The translations under genes and the position numbers were made by a program. This document shows, one piece after another, positions 45,497-55,272 of a DNA stretch of 64,000 nt. The notes under the pieces were generated by a model. That model searched no databases and had not been told where the DNA came from. It was given only the letters and a program-made list of their open reading frames with translations. The DNA is from Agarivorans sp. Toyoura001 (GTDB lineage: Bacteria; Pseudomonadota; Gammaproteobacteria; Enterobacterales; Celerinatantimonadaceae). The stretch is taken from assembly GCF_005405585.1 (NCBI RefSeq), contig NZ_BJEQ01000002.1, forward strand, positions 248,001 to 312,000. Reading direction: 5' to 3'. Within the stretch, counting starts at the first letter, position 1, and every line of letters starts with the position of its first letter.

Positions 45497-47640
45497 CAAT
45501 GACCTCCAACCTGTTCAATCGCGGTATTTACTTTAGCGTTAACTTTGCTCTTAAGCGGCAAACATAAGGGCAGCAACACTAAATCAAACAGTAAAGCGAT
45601 AGCCAAGCTTAAACCCGACAACAAACTCATTTGTTGAATCGGTAAAAAGTCTGACAAGCCACCTAAAGAGAAACCCACAAGTAAAGCGCCAGAGGTAAGC
45701 AATAACGCCGGGCTAATACTCTCCATTCGCTGCTGCAAATCGGAAACACTATTAGCAGGGTGCACCTTAAGCAATATATGTAAGCTGTCATCAACAATAA
45801 TGCCTAACATCATGCCCATCACCACTGCGCTACCTAAACTAAGGTGTTGTCCACTCCACTGCCACAGCGCAAACACCCAAAGTAACGGTAAGCCATTGGC
45901 TAACAATGCCAGCAGCATTAAATAAACACTGCGGCGTAATACCAGAACCACCAATGCCACCAACAACAACGCCACAGCAAACGACAGCAACATAGCCTGG
46001 CCATTTACCCGGTTGAACTTGGCGAAAATAAGCTGGCTACTGTAAGCAGCAGATAACTGTATTTGCTGGCTGGCTGCCCACTCAGCAACCCGTTGCTCAA
46101 AAGCGATCAGTTGCCGGTTACTCAACGGAGCTAACCATACATTCAACAGCGCTTTTTGCTGACTAAGACCATCACTCTGCGGCATGGCCATTAACTTAGC
46201 TAAGGCGCTAGGATCCTGCGCGATCCAATCTAGCCAGTCTTGAGCACTATTCACTTGGCGAACTTCGTCTTGTTTAGCCAAATAACTCAGTATTCGACTT
46301 AGGTCATCAGCTACTGTTAATGGTTCAGAAGCCTCATCATCGAGAATTTGATAACGTAGGCTGTGCATGCCCAAAAACTGCTGTTGAAGCTGATCACGAC
46401 TCTGAGAAAATGCATTATCGTCGGAGAAGTAACCCAGAGAGTCATCATCAAAAGCAAGGTTTTTAACACTCAGTAAGGCAACCGAGCTAAGCAGCGTAAC
46501 CCCAAGCAATAGCACCTTTCTGTGTGCTAATAAGCGCGTATAAAAAGAGCTGTCGTTAGCTTTAGCGGCTTGTTTAATTAAATTCTCAGCACCAATTTTA
46601 TTCACCCATAAAGGCAAAATAGAATAGCAAGCTAAGGCATTTATCATCACTGCAAAAGCCACTATAACGCCAAAATCTGCAATCGGAGGAGATGGGCTGA
46701 AACACAGTAATAAAAATCCTACCGCGGTAGTAACTGCGCCCCAAAACAACGGCGCTAACTTATGCTGTAAAGCTAAAAGCATTGCCTGAGCAGAACTAAT
46801 AGCCTCTCCACTTTTGGTGCATAAAAGACCCCGCCAAGCAAAAAACAAATGACTAGAATAAGCCATTGCCAAACTGATAATAACCAAAGGCAAAAATGCA
46901 CTTATTGCCGCTAGTTTCAAACCTAGCCAAGCCGCAACCCCCAAGCTAATTGTAAGACTAAGCACTGCACAACTCACCATGCCTAACAACCAACGAGCTT
47001 GGCGAATAACCAATACAAACAGCACAGCAAAACTAAACAGCAAAGCTGGCACAAACCACGCTAAGTCATGGCGTAAAACCGCTAAATACTGCCGACTTAA
47101 GGCCAGTTCGCCAGCATACAAATAAGTATATGAATTCTCTGCTTGCTGGCTAAGCCTACTCAATTGGCTATCTAAGGAAGTAAAAAACTGTTGTAGAGCC
47201 TTAGCCTTCCCCGCCACATTTGTATCAACATTAATCGCAAGATTTATACTCTTGCCATCTTCGCTGACAAACTGTTTAGCAATAGCAGGCGGAAGCGTGT
47301 TGTTCAGCCCCAATAAGGTAAAGGGATTAATCGCCTCTACACCTTCTACTAGGAGAAGCTGGTCTACGGCTTGCTGTGCAGCTAGGTACTGAGCACGATT
47401 TTTCCAGGACGTATCGCTAGATAGCAGCAGTAACAGATTTGCGGCTGGGGCGTGCTCATCTTCAAATTGTTGTAGGGCCAATACTTGCGGGTCATCTTTA
47501 GCAAAATAAGCTTGAATACTTGGTTGCACTTGCAGCTGAGGCAAGCCTGCTGCGGCAACGAGCAGTAACAATATCCACACACCTTTAAGCCAGGTTTGCT
47601 GCAGACTCACTAAAAGCGGTGAGCATTCCCATTTCGCCAT
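45496..47640 (-). CDS. RND-superfamily exporter (MMPL/HAE3 type)
   Basis: 714 residues. An N-terminal membrane helix, a periplasmic domain (~45-190), a bundle of helices including VIISLAMAYSSHLFFAW, a second periplasmic domain and a second helix bundle with MLGIIVDDSLHILLK, the proton-relay pattern of the RND/MMPL superfamily. It is about half the size of HAE1 pumps, matching the short bacterial MMPL/HAE3 exporters that move lipids or amphiphilic products. It is the first gene of a three-gene operon with the diiron protein and KASIII, whose likely product it exports. No strong ribosome site. A 109-base gap separates it from the PhoD-like gene upstream. Confidence 0.88.
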   Translation of the reverse strand: MAKWECSPLLVSLQQTWLKGVWILLLLVAAAGLPQLQVQPSIQAYFAKDDPQVLALQQFEDEHAPAANLLLLLSSDTSWKNRAQYLAAQQAVDQLLLVEGVEAINPFTLLGLNNTLPPAIAKQFVSEDGKSINLAINVDTNVAGKAKALQQFFTSLDSQLSRLSQQAENSYTYLYAGELALSRQYLAVLRHDLAWFVPALLFSFAVLFVLVIRQARWLLGMVSCAVLSLTISLGVAAWLGLKLAAISAFLPLVIISLAMAYSSHLFFAWRGLLCTKSGEAISSAQAMLLALQHKLAPLFWGAVTTAVGFLLLCFSPSPPIADFGVIVAFAVMINALACYSILPLWVNKIGAENLIKQAAKANDSSFYTRLLAHRKVLLLGVTLLSSVALLSVKNLAFDDDSLGYFSDDNAFSQSRDQLQQQFLGMHSLRYQILDDEASEPLTVADDLSRILSYLAKQDEVRQVNSAQDWLDWIAQDPSALAKLMAMPQSDGLSQQKALLNVWLAPLSNRQLIAFEQRVAEWAASQQIQLSAAYSSQLIFAKFNRVNGQAMLLSFAVALLLVALVVLVLRRSVYLMLLALLANGLPLLWVFALWQWSGQHLSLGSAVVMGMMLGIIVDDSLHILLKVHPANSVSDLQQRMESISPALLLTSGALLVGFSLGGLSDFLPIQQMSLLSGLSLAIALLFDLVLLPLCLPLKSKVNAKVNTAIEQVGGH

Positions 47641-47749
47641 CTACTCTACATCCTTTACCCAGCTTATTGATTTCCTTGATTGAGTAGACCCAGTGACTAG
47701 CTATTTGCATTCACCTAACCACTATTTTTATTTGAAAAAATTGAAGACG

Positions 47750-49666
47750 CTAATCCCAGTGTGCGTCTTGCTCGAACATTTCAAAGGCGACAACATTGCC
47801 ATCTACGGTGAGTTGTTTAACTGATTTTGGAGAACCATCGGTATTCAGTTCAAGTAAACCAATACCAGAAACATTAAGTAAGCGCTCTCCTTTTGAGGCG
47901 TTTTCGGGACGATGTGGCACTACCCTCATTCGGCGGCGCTTAGTAAGCCAATTTAACGGTGATTTAGGCGAATATAACCAACGGTTTGCTCTGTCTAAGA
48001 AGTTGAGCAAGCTTTCAGGGAACTGGTTTTTGATGCCACTACTGGTAATTTGCCATATATCGGGTCCACCTTGGCGGCCACGCAATTGAATATGGTAGGC
48101 AAAAGAGTAATGAACATCGCCAGAAAGAATAACAAAATGCTGCGGCGTTTTGGGGTGACGAAATAGATTGAGCAAAGCATTAGCCGAGCCTGGATGCGCC
48201 ATCCAGTTTTCTGCATCAACTAATAAGGGTTTGCCAAACCAAGTAAATACGCGTTGCACCACTTCGATTAACTTCACCCCAAAGATGGGGGCTGGAGAGA
48301 CCAATATCACCGCATCTTTACCTAATAATTGCTGTTGTAAATCGGTGAGTGACTCCCAATCCATTAAGCCTGATGGAGAGTTAAGGTTACGCTCAGAGCG
48401 CCAGCGATGAGTACGCGTATCTAGCACCAATAGCGGTGGTTGAGTATCCCAGTGGTAATGCCATTGCGGATAACTCAATAAGGTATCAATCAACTGTTGG
48501 TGTTTATCGTTGCCGGGCTGTTGCAAGGCTTGCTGTAATTGCTGAATTAACGCGTTAGAGAAATGCTCAGGCGCATTCCCCCAACCTTGACACAACAAGT
48601 AACCAACCAGTGCATTGCCAATAATGCGCTTAGAGAAAGCATGCCCATAAGCGCTTTGCTCCCATGCTGCAGTGAGGTTCCAATCATCGGTCACATCATG
48701 ATCGTCAAACATCATGGCCGTGGGCAAATGCGCCATTAAACGCTGCACTTTGGCTAAGCCTTTACTAAAACTAATGATGGTTTCACGCTGCTTAAGGTAT
48801 TCGTCTAGCTCATTTAAGCTAAGCGATTCTGGAGGGCTTAGCTCCAAATTCGTCCAGGCGCTGGGTGACCAAACTAATAGATACATCGCCAATACTTCGG
48901 CAAGAGAAATCAGGTGGTTATTAGCGTTGTCTGAGGTAAAAATAGGCTTGCGTATGCTATTAAACAAAGCACTTTGAGCCAGCTCAGCACCTTCCATTGG
49001 CAGTAATTCTTGGCGTGACAAATAATGAGCCTGCGCATGCAGCTCATCGCTCCCAGATACCTTTGCATCGACAAAAGGTTCATTGGGTACTCCTAGCTGC
49101 TCAACTAAACGGTGAATGGCCACCAGCATTGGCGTAGCAACATCATCGGCATATATTTGATCGCCACTGAGCATTAACAAGCTCGGCCAATCCTCAATTG
49201 AGTGTTCGGCTAAATGAGCGTCTGCCCTGACTAAACCATCGGCACTAAGGTGATGAGGTTTTCGACAAGAACCGTGAAGCATTTTTTTCACCGCACCCGG
49301 CACGATAAAGCCCGGCAGGTTGCGCGGTGGGTACACCAGTTCTGGCGCCCACTCTTGCCAGCTTAGGTCTTTAGTTTGGTCCGCTAGCCGTAATTTCAAA
49401 TCATACCCGACCCAAACTGCAGCAGGCAAAGCCTCTTCCAATGGGATATCGATGAGCTGATAAAACAAATGCTCACCTGCAGGTAACTGTTGGGTGTAAA
49501 GGCCCATTTTCTGATGGTCAAACTCACGCGCAGCCAATCCTTCTGGCTGCAAACTCAAACTAATATCAACCGCCTGAGAGGTGGCCAGCCAAACAGAAAA
49601 ACGTTGCGAGCTAATTTTTCGCAAGATAGGACCAGCTAACACTAAGGCTAAATTTGTTCTGCTCAT
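47750..49666 (-). CDS. PhoD-like alkaline phosphatase-family protein
   Basis: 638 residues from ATG 49666. The metallophosphatase core shows SLLMLSGDQIYADD, MMFDDHDVTDDW and VILSGDVHYSFAYH, the metal-ligand motifs of PhoD-like phosphatases. It has no signal peptide, so it is probably cytoplasmic, and it carries an N-terminal domain of about 130 residues of its own type. Members hydrolyse phosphodiesters or phosphomonoesters, usually with Ca or Fe. The gene precedes the exporter operon on the same strand, 109 bases away, but no evidence ties their functions. Confidence 0.85.
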   Translation of the reverse strand: MSRTNLALVLAGPILRKISSQRFSVWLATSQAVDISLSLQPEGLAAREFDHQKMGLYTQQLPAGEHLFYQLIDIPLEEALPAAVWVGYDLKLRLADQTKDLSWQEWAPELVYPPRNLPGFIVPGAVKKMLHGSCRKPHHLSADGLVRADAHLAEHSIEDWPSLLMLSGDQIYADDVATPMLVAIHRLVEQLGVPNEPFVDAKVSGSDELHAQAHYLSRQELLPMEGAELAQSALFNSIRKPIFTSDNANNHLISLAEVLAMYLLVWSPSAWTNLELSPPESLSLNELDEYLKQRETIISFSKGLAKVQRLMAHLPTAMMFDDHDVTDDWNLTAAWEQSAYGHAFSKRIIGNALVGYLLCQGWGNAPEHFSNALIQQLQQALQQPGNDKHQQLIDTLLSYPQWHYHWDTQPPLLVLDTRTHRWRSERNLNSPSGLMDWESLTDLQQQLLGKDAVILVSPAPIFGVKLIEVVQRVFTWFGKPLLVDAENWMAHPGSANALLNLFRHPKTPQHFVILSGDVHYSFAYHIQLRGRQGGPDIWQITSSGIKNQFPESLLNFLDRANRWLYSPKSPLNWLTKRRRMRVVPHRPENASKGERLLNVSGIGLLELNTDGSPKSVKQLTVDGNVVAFEMFEQDAHWD

Positions 49667-49878
49667 AACAAAAGTATACAAGTGAGCAAACAAATAACCA
49701 TGTTGAGTTTACAAATAGATAAATTCAGCGACTGGCCACGCTAGGTTGCCCCCAAAACTACCAACACTACTGCAGCGAATTATTTTTAAACAAAAAGCTA
49801 AAAGCCGACACCTTATAGGGCATTTAATTCTTCTGCCAAAAATAAACTCTTCAGTGCTTTGTATTAAAAAAAATAAAC

Positions 49879-49892
49879 TTAAGCGCTTTCAG
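49879..49892. promoter_or_regulatory. LacI-type operator candidate upstream of the amylase gene
   Basis: TTAAGCGCTTTCAG contains the 12-mer TAAGCGCTTTCA also found at both lamB-like genes. It lies about 230 bases before the amylase start, in the 456-base region 49667-50122, which holds no gene. Confidence 0.45.
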
Positions 49893-50122
49893 CAACATAT
49901 AACTTAGACAAAGTCGTACCAGTTAAAATGAAATCCTTTTCAATCACAAAATGAAGATAAATACTTGATATAGCACTCACTTTGCTCATTTTTGCGACTA
50001 TTTTTTACTCGACTAGATGTAAGGTCGCGCAAGAAATGACCACCAAGAGTCATTTTATGTTGGCTAACACGTTGATAAGCCTAAAGGGCTATCGCAAACA
50101 AACATTCGAATAAGGAAATGAC

Positions 50123-53100
50123 ATGAACAAGGTAGTATTACTTGGTTTGTTAACGGCCTCGCTTTCTGCGCAAGCAGAATGGGAATTCCGTGGCACACCA
50201 AATGGTTGGCAAACCACTGCCATGGAACAGGTAAGCAGTACCCAGTTTCAAACCTGCCAAACTTTTGGAAACGATGACCCACGTTTTAAGATAGACCGTT
50301 GGGGAGACTGGCAAGAAGCCTACCCTAATGCAGACTACCGCGTATCGGCCGGTAGTCAGCAAATTACCTTTTACAGCGATAGTAAAAACATCGATGTAGT
50401 ATCGGTAGCCAGCTGTAATAGCAACCAAGCGCCTACTGCGGTTATCTCGCCCGCTAATGCGCAAACTGTAGATGCTGGTACTAGCATCACATTCTCTGGC
50501 AACGGCTCTAGTGACGCAGACGGCAGTATTGCTAGCTACGCGTGGAGCACCGGTGAAACCACTGAATCAATCAGTGTAACCTTCAGCCAAGATCAAACTA
50601 TCACTTTGCAAGTGACAGATGATCAAGGCGCAGTAAGTAATACCGCCAGCGTAGACATTACCATTGCTGGTGCAGAGCCAGCAGTATGGTGTTTCCGTGG
50701 TACCGCAAACGGTTGGGGCCAAACGCCACTAGTACGTAACGCGGCAAGCGGGCTTTACGAATTAACCCAAGCCTTTGCAGGTGAAGAAAGCCCAGCACGC
50801 TTTAAAGTAGCGGCTTGTTCAGATAACGGTAGCTGGGGCGAAAACTACCCTAACCAAGATTTCCAAGTGGTTGATAACACCAACTACAACATTAGTTTCA
50901 ACGCGTCTAGCAAAGAAATTACTGCTGAAGAAGTGATTATTGCCACTAAACCTGAGTTAGCGATTAACCCAGGCAGCAGCGACTTTAGCACCGACACCCT
51001 AGCGGTAACCTTGAGCTACAAAGGTGAAAACATCACTTCTAGTAGCTACATGTTAAGCACTACTGGCGGTACTCAAGGCGTTGACTTTAGTAACGGCGAC
51101 ATCATAAACATTGGTGGTGAACTAGCCATTGGTGAGTCTGTTGAGTTACAGGTTTATGTAGCTAACCCTCAAGGCTCGGTTATTCAAACTTTCACTTACA
51201 ACAAAATTGCCGTTCCAGAGACTGGCTTTATTGTTTACTTAAATGCACCAGCAGATTGGACCCCGTCTATTCATCACTGGGATGCTCTTCCTGCTGGTTC
51301 TACACCAGATACAAGTTGGCCTGGCGATAACATGACAGACCTTGGTGAAAACTGGTTTGAGTACAAGTTTATCAACAGTGATTCAAGCAAGCTTATCTTT
51401 AGCAACCAAGGCAACAGCCAAACCGAAGACCTGTTCCGCGACAAGAATGGTTGTTACATCATTAGCACTCAAAGCTGGACAGATACTTGTGACATACCAT
51501 CAAACGATGCAAAAGTGAGTATCGACCCAGCGGTAACTACCTTCTGGACTAACGAAGTAAGCATTACTTTAAACGCTACTGGCGATGACGTTACTGGCGG
51601 TTTATATACAACCGACGGCAGTGACGCAGTAAACGGCACAGCATTTACTAGCGGCGCAACAATTTCGGTAGGTAGCAACCTAGCAATAGGTGAGTCTCTT
51701 CAAGTATGTTTGTATGCAGAAAACACTAGCAGCAATGCTAATCAGTGTTTCACCATCACTAAAGTTGAGCAGCCTACGGCTTCTGACTTTACTTGGGATA
51801 ACGCCAACGTTTACTTTGTGATTACCGACCGTTTCAACGACGGTAATTCAAGCAACAACAACTCTTACGGTCGTCCAAGTGTTGATGCAACCGGTAAAAA
51901 TATTGGTACTTTCCACGGTGGTGACATTGCTGGTTTAACCGCTAAATTAAATCAAGGTTACTTCACTGATTTAGGTATTAACGCCATTTGGTTAACCGCG
52001 CCTTACGAACAAGCCCATGGCTTTGTGGGTGGCGGTAACGATGGTGATTTTGCTCACTACGCTTACCACGGTTACTACGTACAAGATTACACTAACCTAG
52101 ACGCTAACATGGGTACGCCTGCAGAGTTTAAAGCTTTTGTAGACAAAGCGCATAGCCAAGGTATCCGTGTAGTCATGGATGTGGTGATGAACCACGCTGG
52201 TTACAACACCCTAAAAGACATGGACGAGTTCAGCTATGGTTCTGACACTGCGGGTCCTAATTGGACACCAAGTGCAGGCCAAAACTGGTTTGGTTACCAT
52301 GACTTTATCAACTATGACGGTGATGAAAACCTTTGGTTGAAATGGTGGGGTAAAGATTGGGTACGCGTTGGTTTACCTGGTTACGATGCTTGTGGCGGTG
52401 ACGACTTAACTAAATGTTTGGCTTTCTTGCCAGACTTTAAAACTGAGTCAACTCAACAAGTGGGTATTCCACCGTTCTTAGCCAACAAGTCTACTTTTGG
52501 TCAAGCTTACTTAAGCGATTACCAAGCACAAGGCAACAAACGTGTGCGTGATTGGATCACTGAGTGGCTAGTACAATACGTGAAAGACTACGGTATTGAT
52601 GGCTTCCGTGTTGATACTGCAAAACACGTGACTAACGATAACTGGGCATATTTAATTAGTGAGTCTAAATCAGCCTTAAGTGAATGGCGTCAAAACAATC
52701 CAAGTGCGCCAGGCGCAGATTGGAACGACGAGTTCTGGGCAACGGCAGAAGTATTTGGTCACGGTCTTGGACAATCTGATTACCATACTCAAGGTGGTTT
52801 TGATTCGGTAATTAACTTCAGCTTCAAAGGTGCGATTGATGGCATGGTAAACAGTGCCGACACCATGCTGAGTGTATTTGCTAGCTACGCAAGCCAAGTA
52901 AATGCTTCTAGCGACTGGAACTCACTAAGCTATATTTCTAGCCATGATACTGGTGCAGTATTCTACAACGGTGACGATACTCGTCAAAAACGAGCTGGTA
53001 CCGCATTGTTGTTGTTACCAGGTGGTGTGCAAGTGTTCTACGGTGATGAGCTAGGTCGCGTAAATGGCGACGGTGGATCTGATGCAGACCAAGGTAGCCG

Positions 53101-53452
53101 TTCAAGTGTAGATTGGAGTAAGTCTGGCAACAGCGTTCACCAACACTGGCAAAAAGTGGGTCAATTCCGTCGTGATAACCCAGCGGTAGGTGCTGGTCAA
53201 CACATCAACCTAAGCGGCCAATCTAGCGGTAAAGCGTTTGCCCGTACTTGGACCAACCCAATCTCTGGCGTTAGCAATAATGTAGTCGTGGTTGTAGATG
53301 GTTCAGGCCAAGTAAACATCAATGTAGATAGCTACTTTGATGATGGCACTAGCGTGCGCAATGCTTACGATGGCACCATCGCTACAGTAAATGCAGGCAG
53401 CGTAAGCTTCTCTGCGGGTAGCGAAGGGTTAATTTTGCTCGAAGCGCTATAG
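50123..53452 (+). CDS. Multimodular secreted alpha-amylase (GH13)
   Basis: 1109 residues. Signal peptide (1-18), starch-binding-like repeat A (19-95), PKD domain (104-182), repeat A2 (188-268, same FRGTxNGW start), a chitobiase-like beta domain (278-363), a CBM26-like starch module (368-460), a second beta domain (463-548), then the GH13 catalytic barrel (558-1109). Catalytic residues: nucleophile Asp831 (GFRVD), acid/base Glu876 (TAEVFGHG), Asp942 (SSHD). It cleaves alpha-1,4-glucans, fits the MalS-like periplasmic/secreted group, and the modules would hold it on starch granules. AAGGAAA precedes ATG 50123. Its products are the natural ligands of the LamB-type porins, and it shares their operator. 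Confidence 0.95.
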   Translation: MNKVVLLGLLTASLSAQAEWEFRGTPNGWQTTAMEQVSSTQFQTCQTFGNDDPRFKIDRWGDWQEAYPNADYRVSAGSQQITFYSDSKNIDVVSVASCNSNQAPTAVISPANAQTVDAGTSITFSGNGSSDADGSIASYAWSTGETTESISVTFSQDQTITLQVTDDQGAVSNTASVDITIAGAEPAVWCFRGTANGWGQTPLVRNAASGLYELTQAFAGEESPARFKVAACSDNGSWGENYPNQDFQVVDNTNYNISFNASSKEITAEEVIIATKPELAINPGSSDFSTDTLAVTLSYKGENITSSSYMLSTTGGTQGVDFSNGDIINIGGELAIGESVELQVYVANPQGSVIQTFTYNKIAVPETGFIVYLNAPADWTPSIHHWDALPAGSTPDTSWPGDNMTDLGENWFEYKFINSDSSKLIFSNQGNSQTEDLFRDKNGCYIISTQSWTDTCDIPSNDAKVSIDPAVTTFWTNEVSITLNATGDDVTGGLYTTDGSDAVNGTAFTSGATISVGSNLAIGESLQVCLYAENTSSNANQCFTITKVEQPTASDFTWDNANVYFVITDRFNDGNSSNNNSYGRPSVDATGKNIGTFHGGDIAGLTAKLNQGYFTDLGINAIWLTAPYEQAHGFVGGGNDGDFAHYAYHGYYVQDYTNLDANMGTPAEFKAFVDKAHSQGIRVVMDVVMNHAGYNTLKDMDEFSYGSDTAGPNWTPSAGQNWFGYHDFINYDGDENLWLKWWGKDWVRVGLPGYDACGGDDLTKCLAFLPDFKTESTQQVGIPPFLANKSTFGQAYLSDYQAQGNKRVRDWITEWLVQYVKDYGIDGFRVDTAKHVTNDNWAYLISESKSALSEWRQNNPSAPGADWNDEFWATAEVFGHGLGQSDYHTQGGFDSVINFSFKGAIDGMVNSADTMLSVFASYASQVNASSDWNSLSYISSHDTGAVFYNGDDTRQKRAGTALLLLPGGVQVFYGDELGRVNGDGGSDADQGSRSSVDWSKSGNSVHQHWQKVGQFRRDNPAVGAGQHINLSGQSSGKAFARTWTNPISGVSNNVVVVVDGSGQVNINVDSYFDDGTSVRNAYDGTIATVNAGSVSFSAGSEGLILLEAL

Positions 53453-53478
53453 TCCAACAGCCTTTACTTTAAAAGTTT

Positions 53479-53508
53479 GCCGCTCAAGCGATTGAGCGGC
53501 TTTTTTTT
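53479..53508 (+). terminator. Terminator of the amylase gene
   Basis: GCCGCTCAA and TTGAGCGGC arms with a 4-nt loop and T8. Confidence 0.92.
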
Positions 53509-53864
53509 GTCTAGGCTAACAAGGCCCAATCAATGGTGATTATTGACCGCTCTCAAACCAATGAATGTTCCACCTACTTAAGCCGTTAAGGCAATTTTTT
53601 GATGTGTCTGCTTCTAACCGGAGCCAATGGCTAATTTCAGCCCAATTTTACCAAGCGCTGACTTTTGGAATATCAACACTGCTATAAACCCTTGAGCCTC
53701 CTGCTTTCTCAATTTGCACCCTAGCGCCGCTAGGACTTACGACTCAATAAAATCGTGGATTATGGACTTAAAGAACCATAATGAATGGAGAGAACAGGTC
53801 TTTTTCTCAGCATGGCAAGCTCGTAAACTGCGCTCATTGAAATTAATCTCTGAGGAAATACCTA
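53509..53864. other. Intergenic region before the nitroreductase gene, no gene
   Basis: 356 bases in which I see no gene. It should hold the nitroreductase promoter. Confidence 0.5.
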
Positions 53865-54524
53865 ATGTCTCATCCAATCATTAACGATCTAAACAGCCGT
53901 TACACTGCTAAAAAATACGATTCAACTAAACGCATTTCTGCAGACGATATGACGGTAATTAAACAAGCTATCCGCTTGTCAGCCTCTTCGATTAATTCGC
54001 AACCTTGGAAGTTTATTGTTATTGAAAGTGAGCAAGCTAAGCAGCGCTTTCACGATAGCTTTGCCAATATGCATCAGTTTAACCAACCGCACGCTAAAGA
54101 AGCCTCACACGTTATTTTGTTTGCACACAACCCTCATTTCAGCAAAGACGATTACCGTAAAGTCGTCGATGCAGAGGTAAGCTCAGGCCATTTGCCAGCA
54201 GAAATGTACGACAACATGCTAAACGGTGCATTTGGTTTTGTGGAGGCAAATACCGACGAAAGCGGCTTTAACGGCAACTGGACCAAAGCCCAGACCTACA
54301 TAGCCGTAGGAAACACTTTGCATGTACTTGCTCGTTTGGGCATAGCCTCCACGCCAATGGAAGGCGTTGATCCTGCATTGCTTGGCGAAATATTTGAGCA
54401 AGAGCTAAATGGCTACGTATGTGACTTTGCTTTAGCGATTGGCTACCACCTAGATGGTGAAGACTACAATCACGGCCTACCAAAAGCCCGCCTTGCAGAA
54501 GAAGACATCATTACTGTTTTGTAA
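53865..54524 (+). CDS. NfsB-like NAD(P)H nitroreductase
   Basis: 219 residues. The FMN-binding NfsB-type pattern: SRYTAKKYDSTKRIS at the start, RLSASSINSQPWKFIVIES, and near the end GIASTPMEGVDPALL. These flavoproteins reduce quinones or nitroaromatics with NAD(P)H. GAGGAA precedes ATG 53865. Monogenic, with terminator. The exact substrate is unknown. Confidence 0.9.
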   Translation: MSHPIINDLNSRYTAKKYDSTKRISADDMTVIKQAIRLSASSINSQPWKFIVIESEQAKQRFHDSFANMHQFNQPHAKEASHVILFAHNPHFSKDDYRKVVDAEVSSGHLPAEMYDNMLNGAFGFVEANTDESGFNGNWTKAQTYIAVGNTLHVLARLGIASTPMEGVDPALLGEIFEQELNGYVCDFALAIGYHLDGEDYNHGLPKARLAEEDIITVL

Positions 54525-54540
54525 GCGCCAAAACACTCAA

Positions 54541-54565
54541 AAAGCTGGCTGTGTTGCCAGCTTTT
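54541..54565 (+). terminator. Terminator of the nitroreductase gene
   Basis: AAAGCTGGC and GCCAGCTTT arms, then TT-rich sequence. Confidence 0.85.
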
Positions 54566-54738
54566 GTGTTTTCTGTCCCCGCACTTTTTACTCGATACAA
54601 ACCTTATCTGCTCACAAGACTTTGTGTTTCATTTGACACCAGCCTAGCTAGCCAACTACATTTGCACACAGCAACGGCTCAGTAGCTAGCGTAAGCCGCT
54701 AAACCGTAGTTTTATTCATCATATTTAGGAGATTTTCC

Positions 54739-55017
54739 ATGCCAAGAGCAAGTGCACGCCACATCTTAGTAGACACAGAACAGCAATGTTTAGATCTAAA
54801 AAAACAAATTGAAGGTGGAGCAGCATTTACCGATATCGCCAAGCAACATTCAAGCTGCCCATCTGGCGCCAATGGCGGAGAATTAGGCGAGTTTAACAAA
54901 GGCGATATGGTGCCAGAGTTTGATACCGTAGTATTTAACGAAGCACTAAACACCGTGCACGGCCCAGTGAAAACTCAATTTGGTTATCACTTATTGGAAG
55001 TAACTAGCCGTAACTAG
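54739..55017 (+). CDS. ppiC: Parvulin-type peptidyl-prolyl isomerase
   Basis: 92 residues, PpiC size. The parvulin core is complete: ASARHILVDTEQQC (H at the active site), AKQHSSCPSGANGGELGEFNKGDMVPEFD and VKTQFGYHLLEV. It is cytoplasmic, without a signal peptide, and catalyses cis-trans isomerisation of X-Pro bonds. AGGAG lies upstream of ATG 54739. Monogenic. Confidence 0.95.
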   Translation: MPRASARHILVDTEQQCLDLKKQIEGGAAFTDIAKQHSSCPSGANGGELGEFNKGDMVPEFDTVVFNEALNTVHGPVKTQFGYHLLEVTSRN

Positions 55018-55023
55018 CGTGCT

Positions 55024-55060
55024 TGAATCAAGTGTTGTTTGGCAGCACTTGATTCATTTC
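55024..55060. terminator. Hairpin between ppiC and the Trp-rich protein gene
   Basis: TGAATCAAGTG and CACTTGATTCA, an 11-bp perfect stem with an 11-nt loop, then TTT. It overlaps the stop codon of the convergent gene. Confidence 0.7.
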
Positions 55061-55272
55061 CAACCTTGTCGCCACACGCTAAGATCTTTTAACTCTCGCC
55101 AATCCAGCTCAAAATCTTGCTTGTTATAAACAGCCTGAATCACGCAACGCTGTACAACTTGAAACTCATCAAGCTCCAATTCCGTTACCATAAAATGCTT
55201 CATCTTGTTTATAACTTCACATTTGGTCCACTTACTATGCAGTAAGCGCTTGGGGTTTATTTGATTTTTCAT
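55054..55272 (-). CDS. TIGR02450 family Trp-rich small protein
   Basis: 72 residues: INPKRLLHSKWTKCEVINKMKHFMVT, then the conserved DWRELKDLSVWRQGW ending. This Trp-rich small family is widespread in marine gammaproteobacteria and of unknown function. Cytoplasmic. Convergent with ppiC and divergent from the next small gene. Confidence 0.92.
   Translation of the reverse strand: MKNQINPKRLLHSKWTKCEVINKMKHFMVTELELDEFQVVQRCVIQAVYNKQDFELDWRELKDLSVWRQGWK

Noticed and set aside
43737-47640. The operon as an OleABCD olefin, aryl-polyene or dialkylresorcinol cluster
   Set aside because: There is one KASIII-like gene, no hydrolase, no ligase, no ACP and no dehydratase, so none of these pathways is complete.
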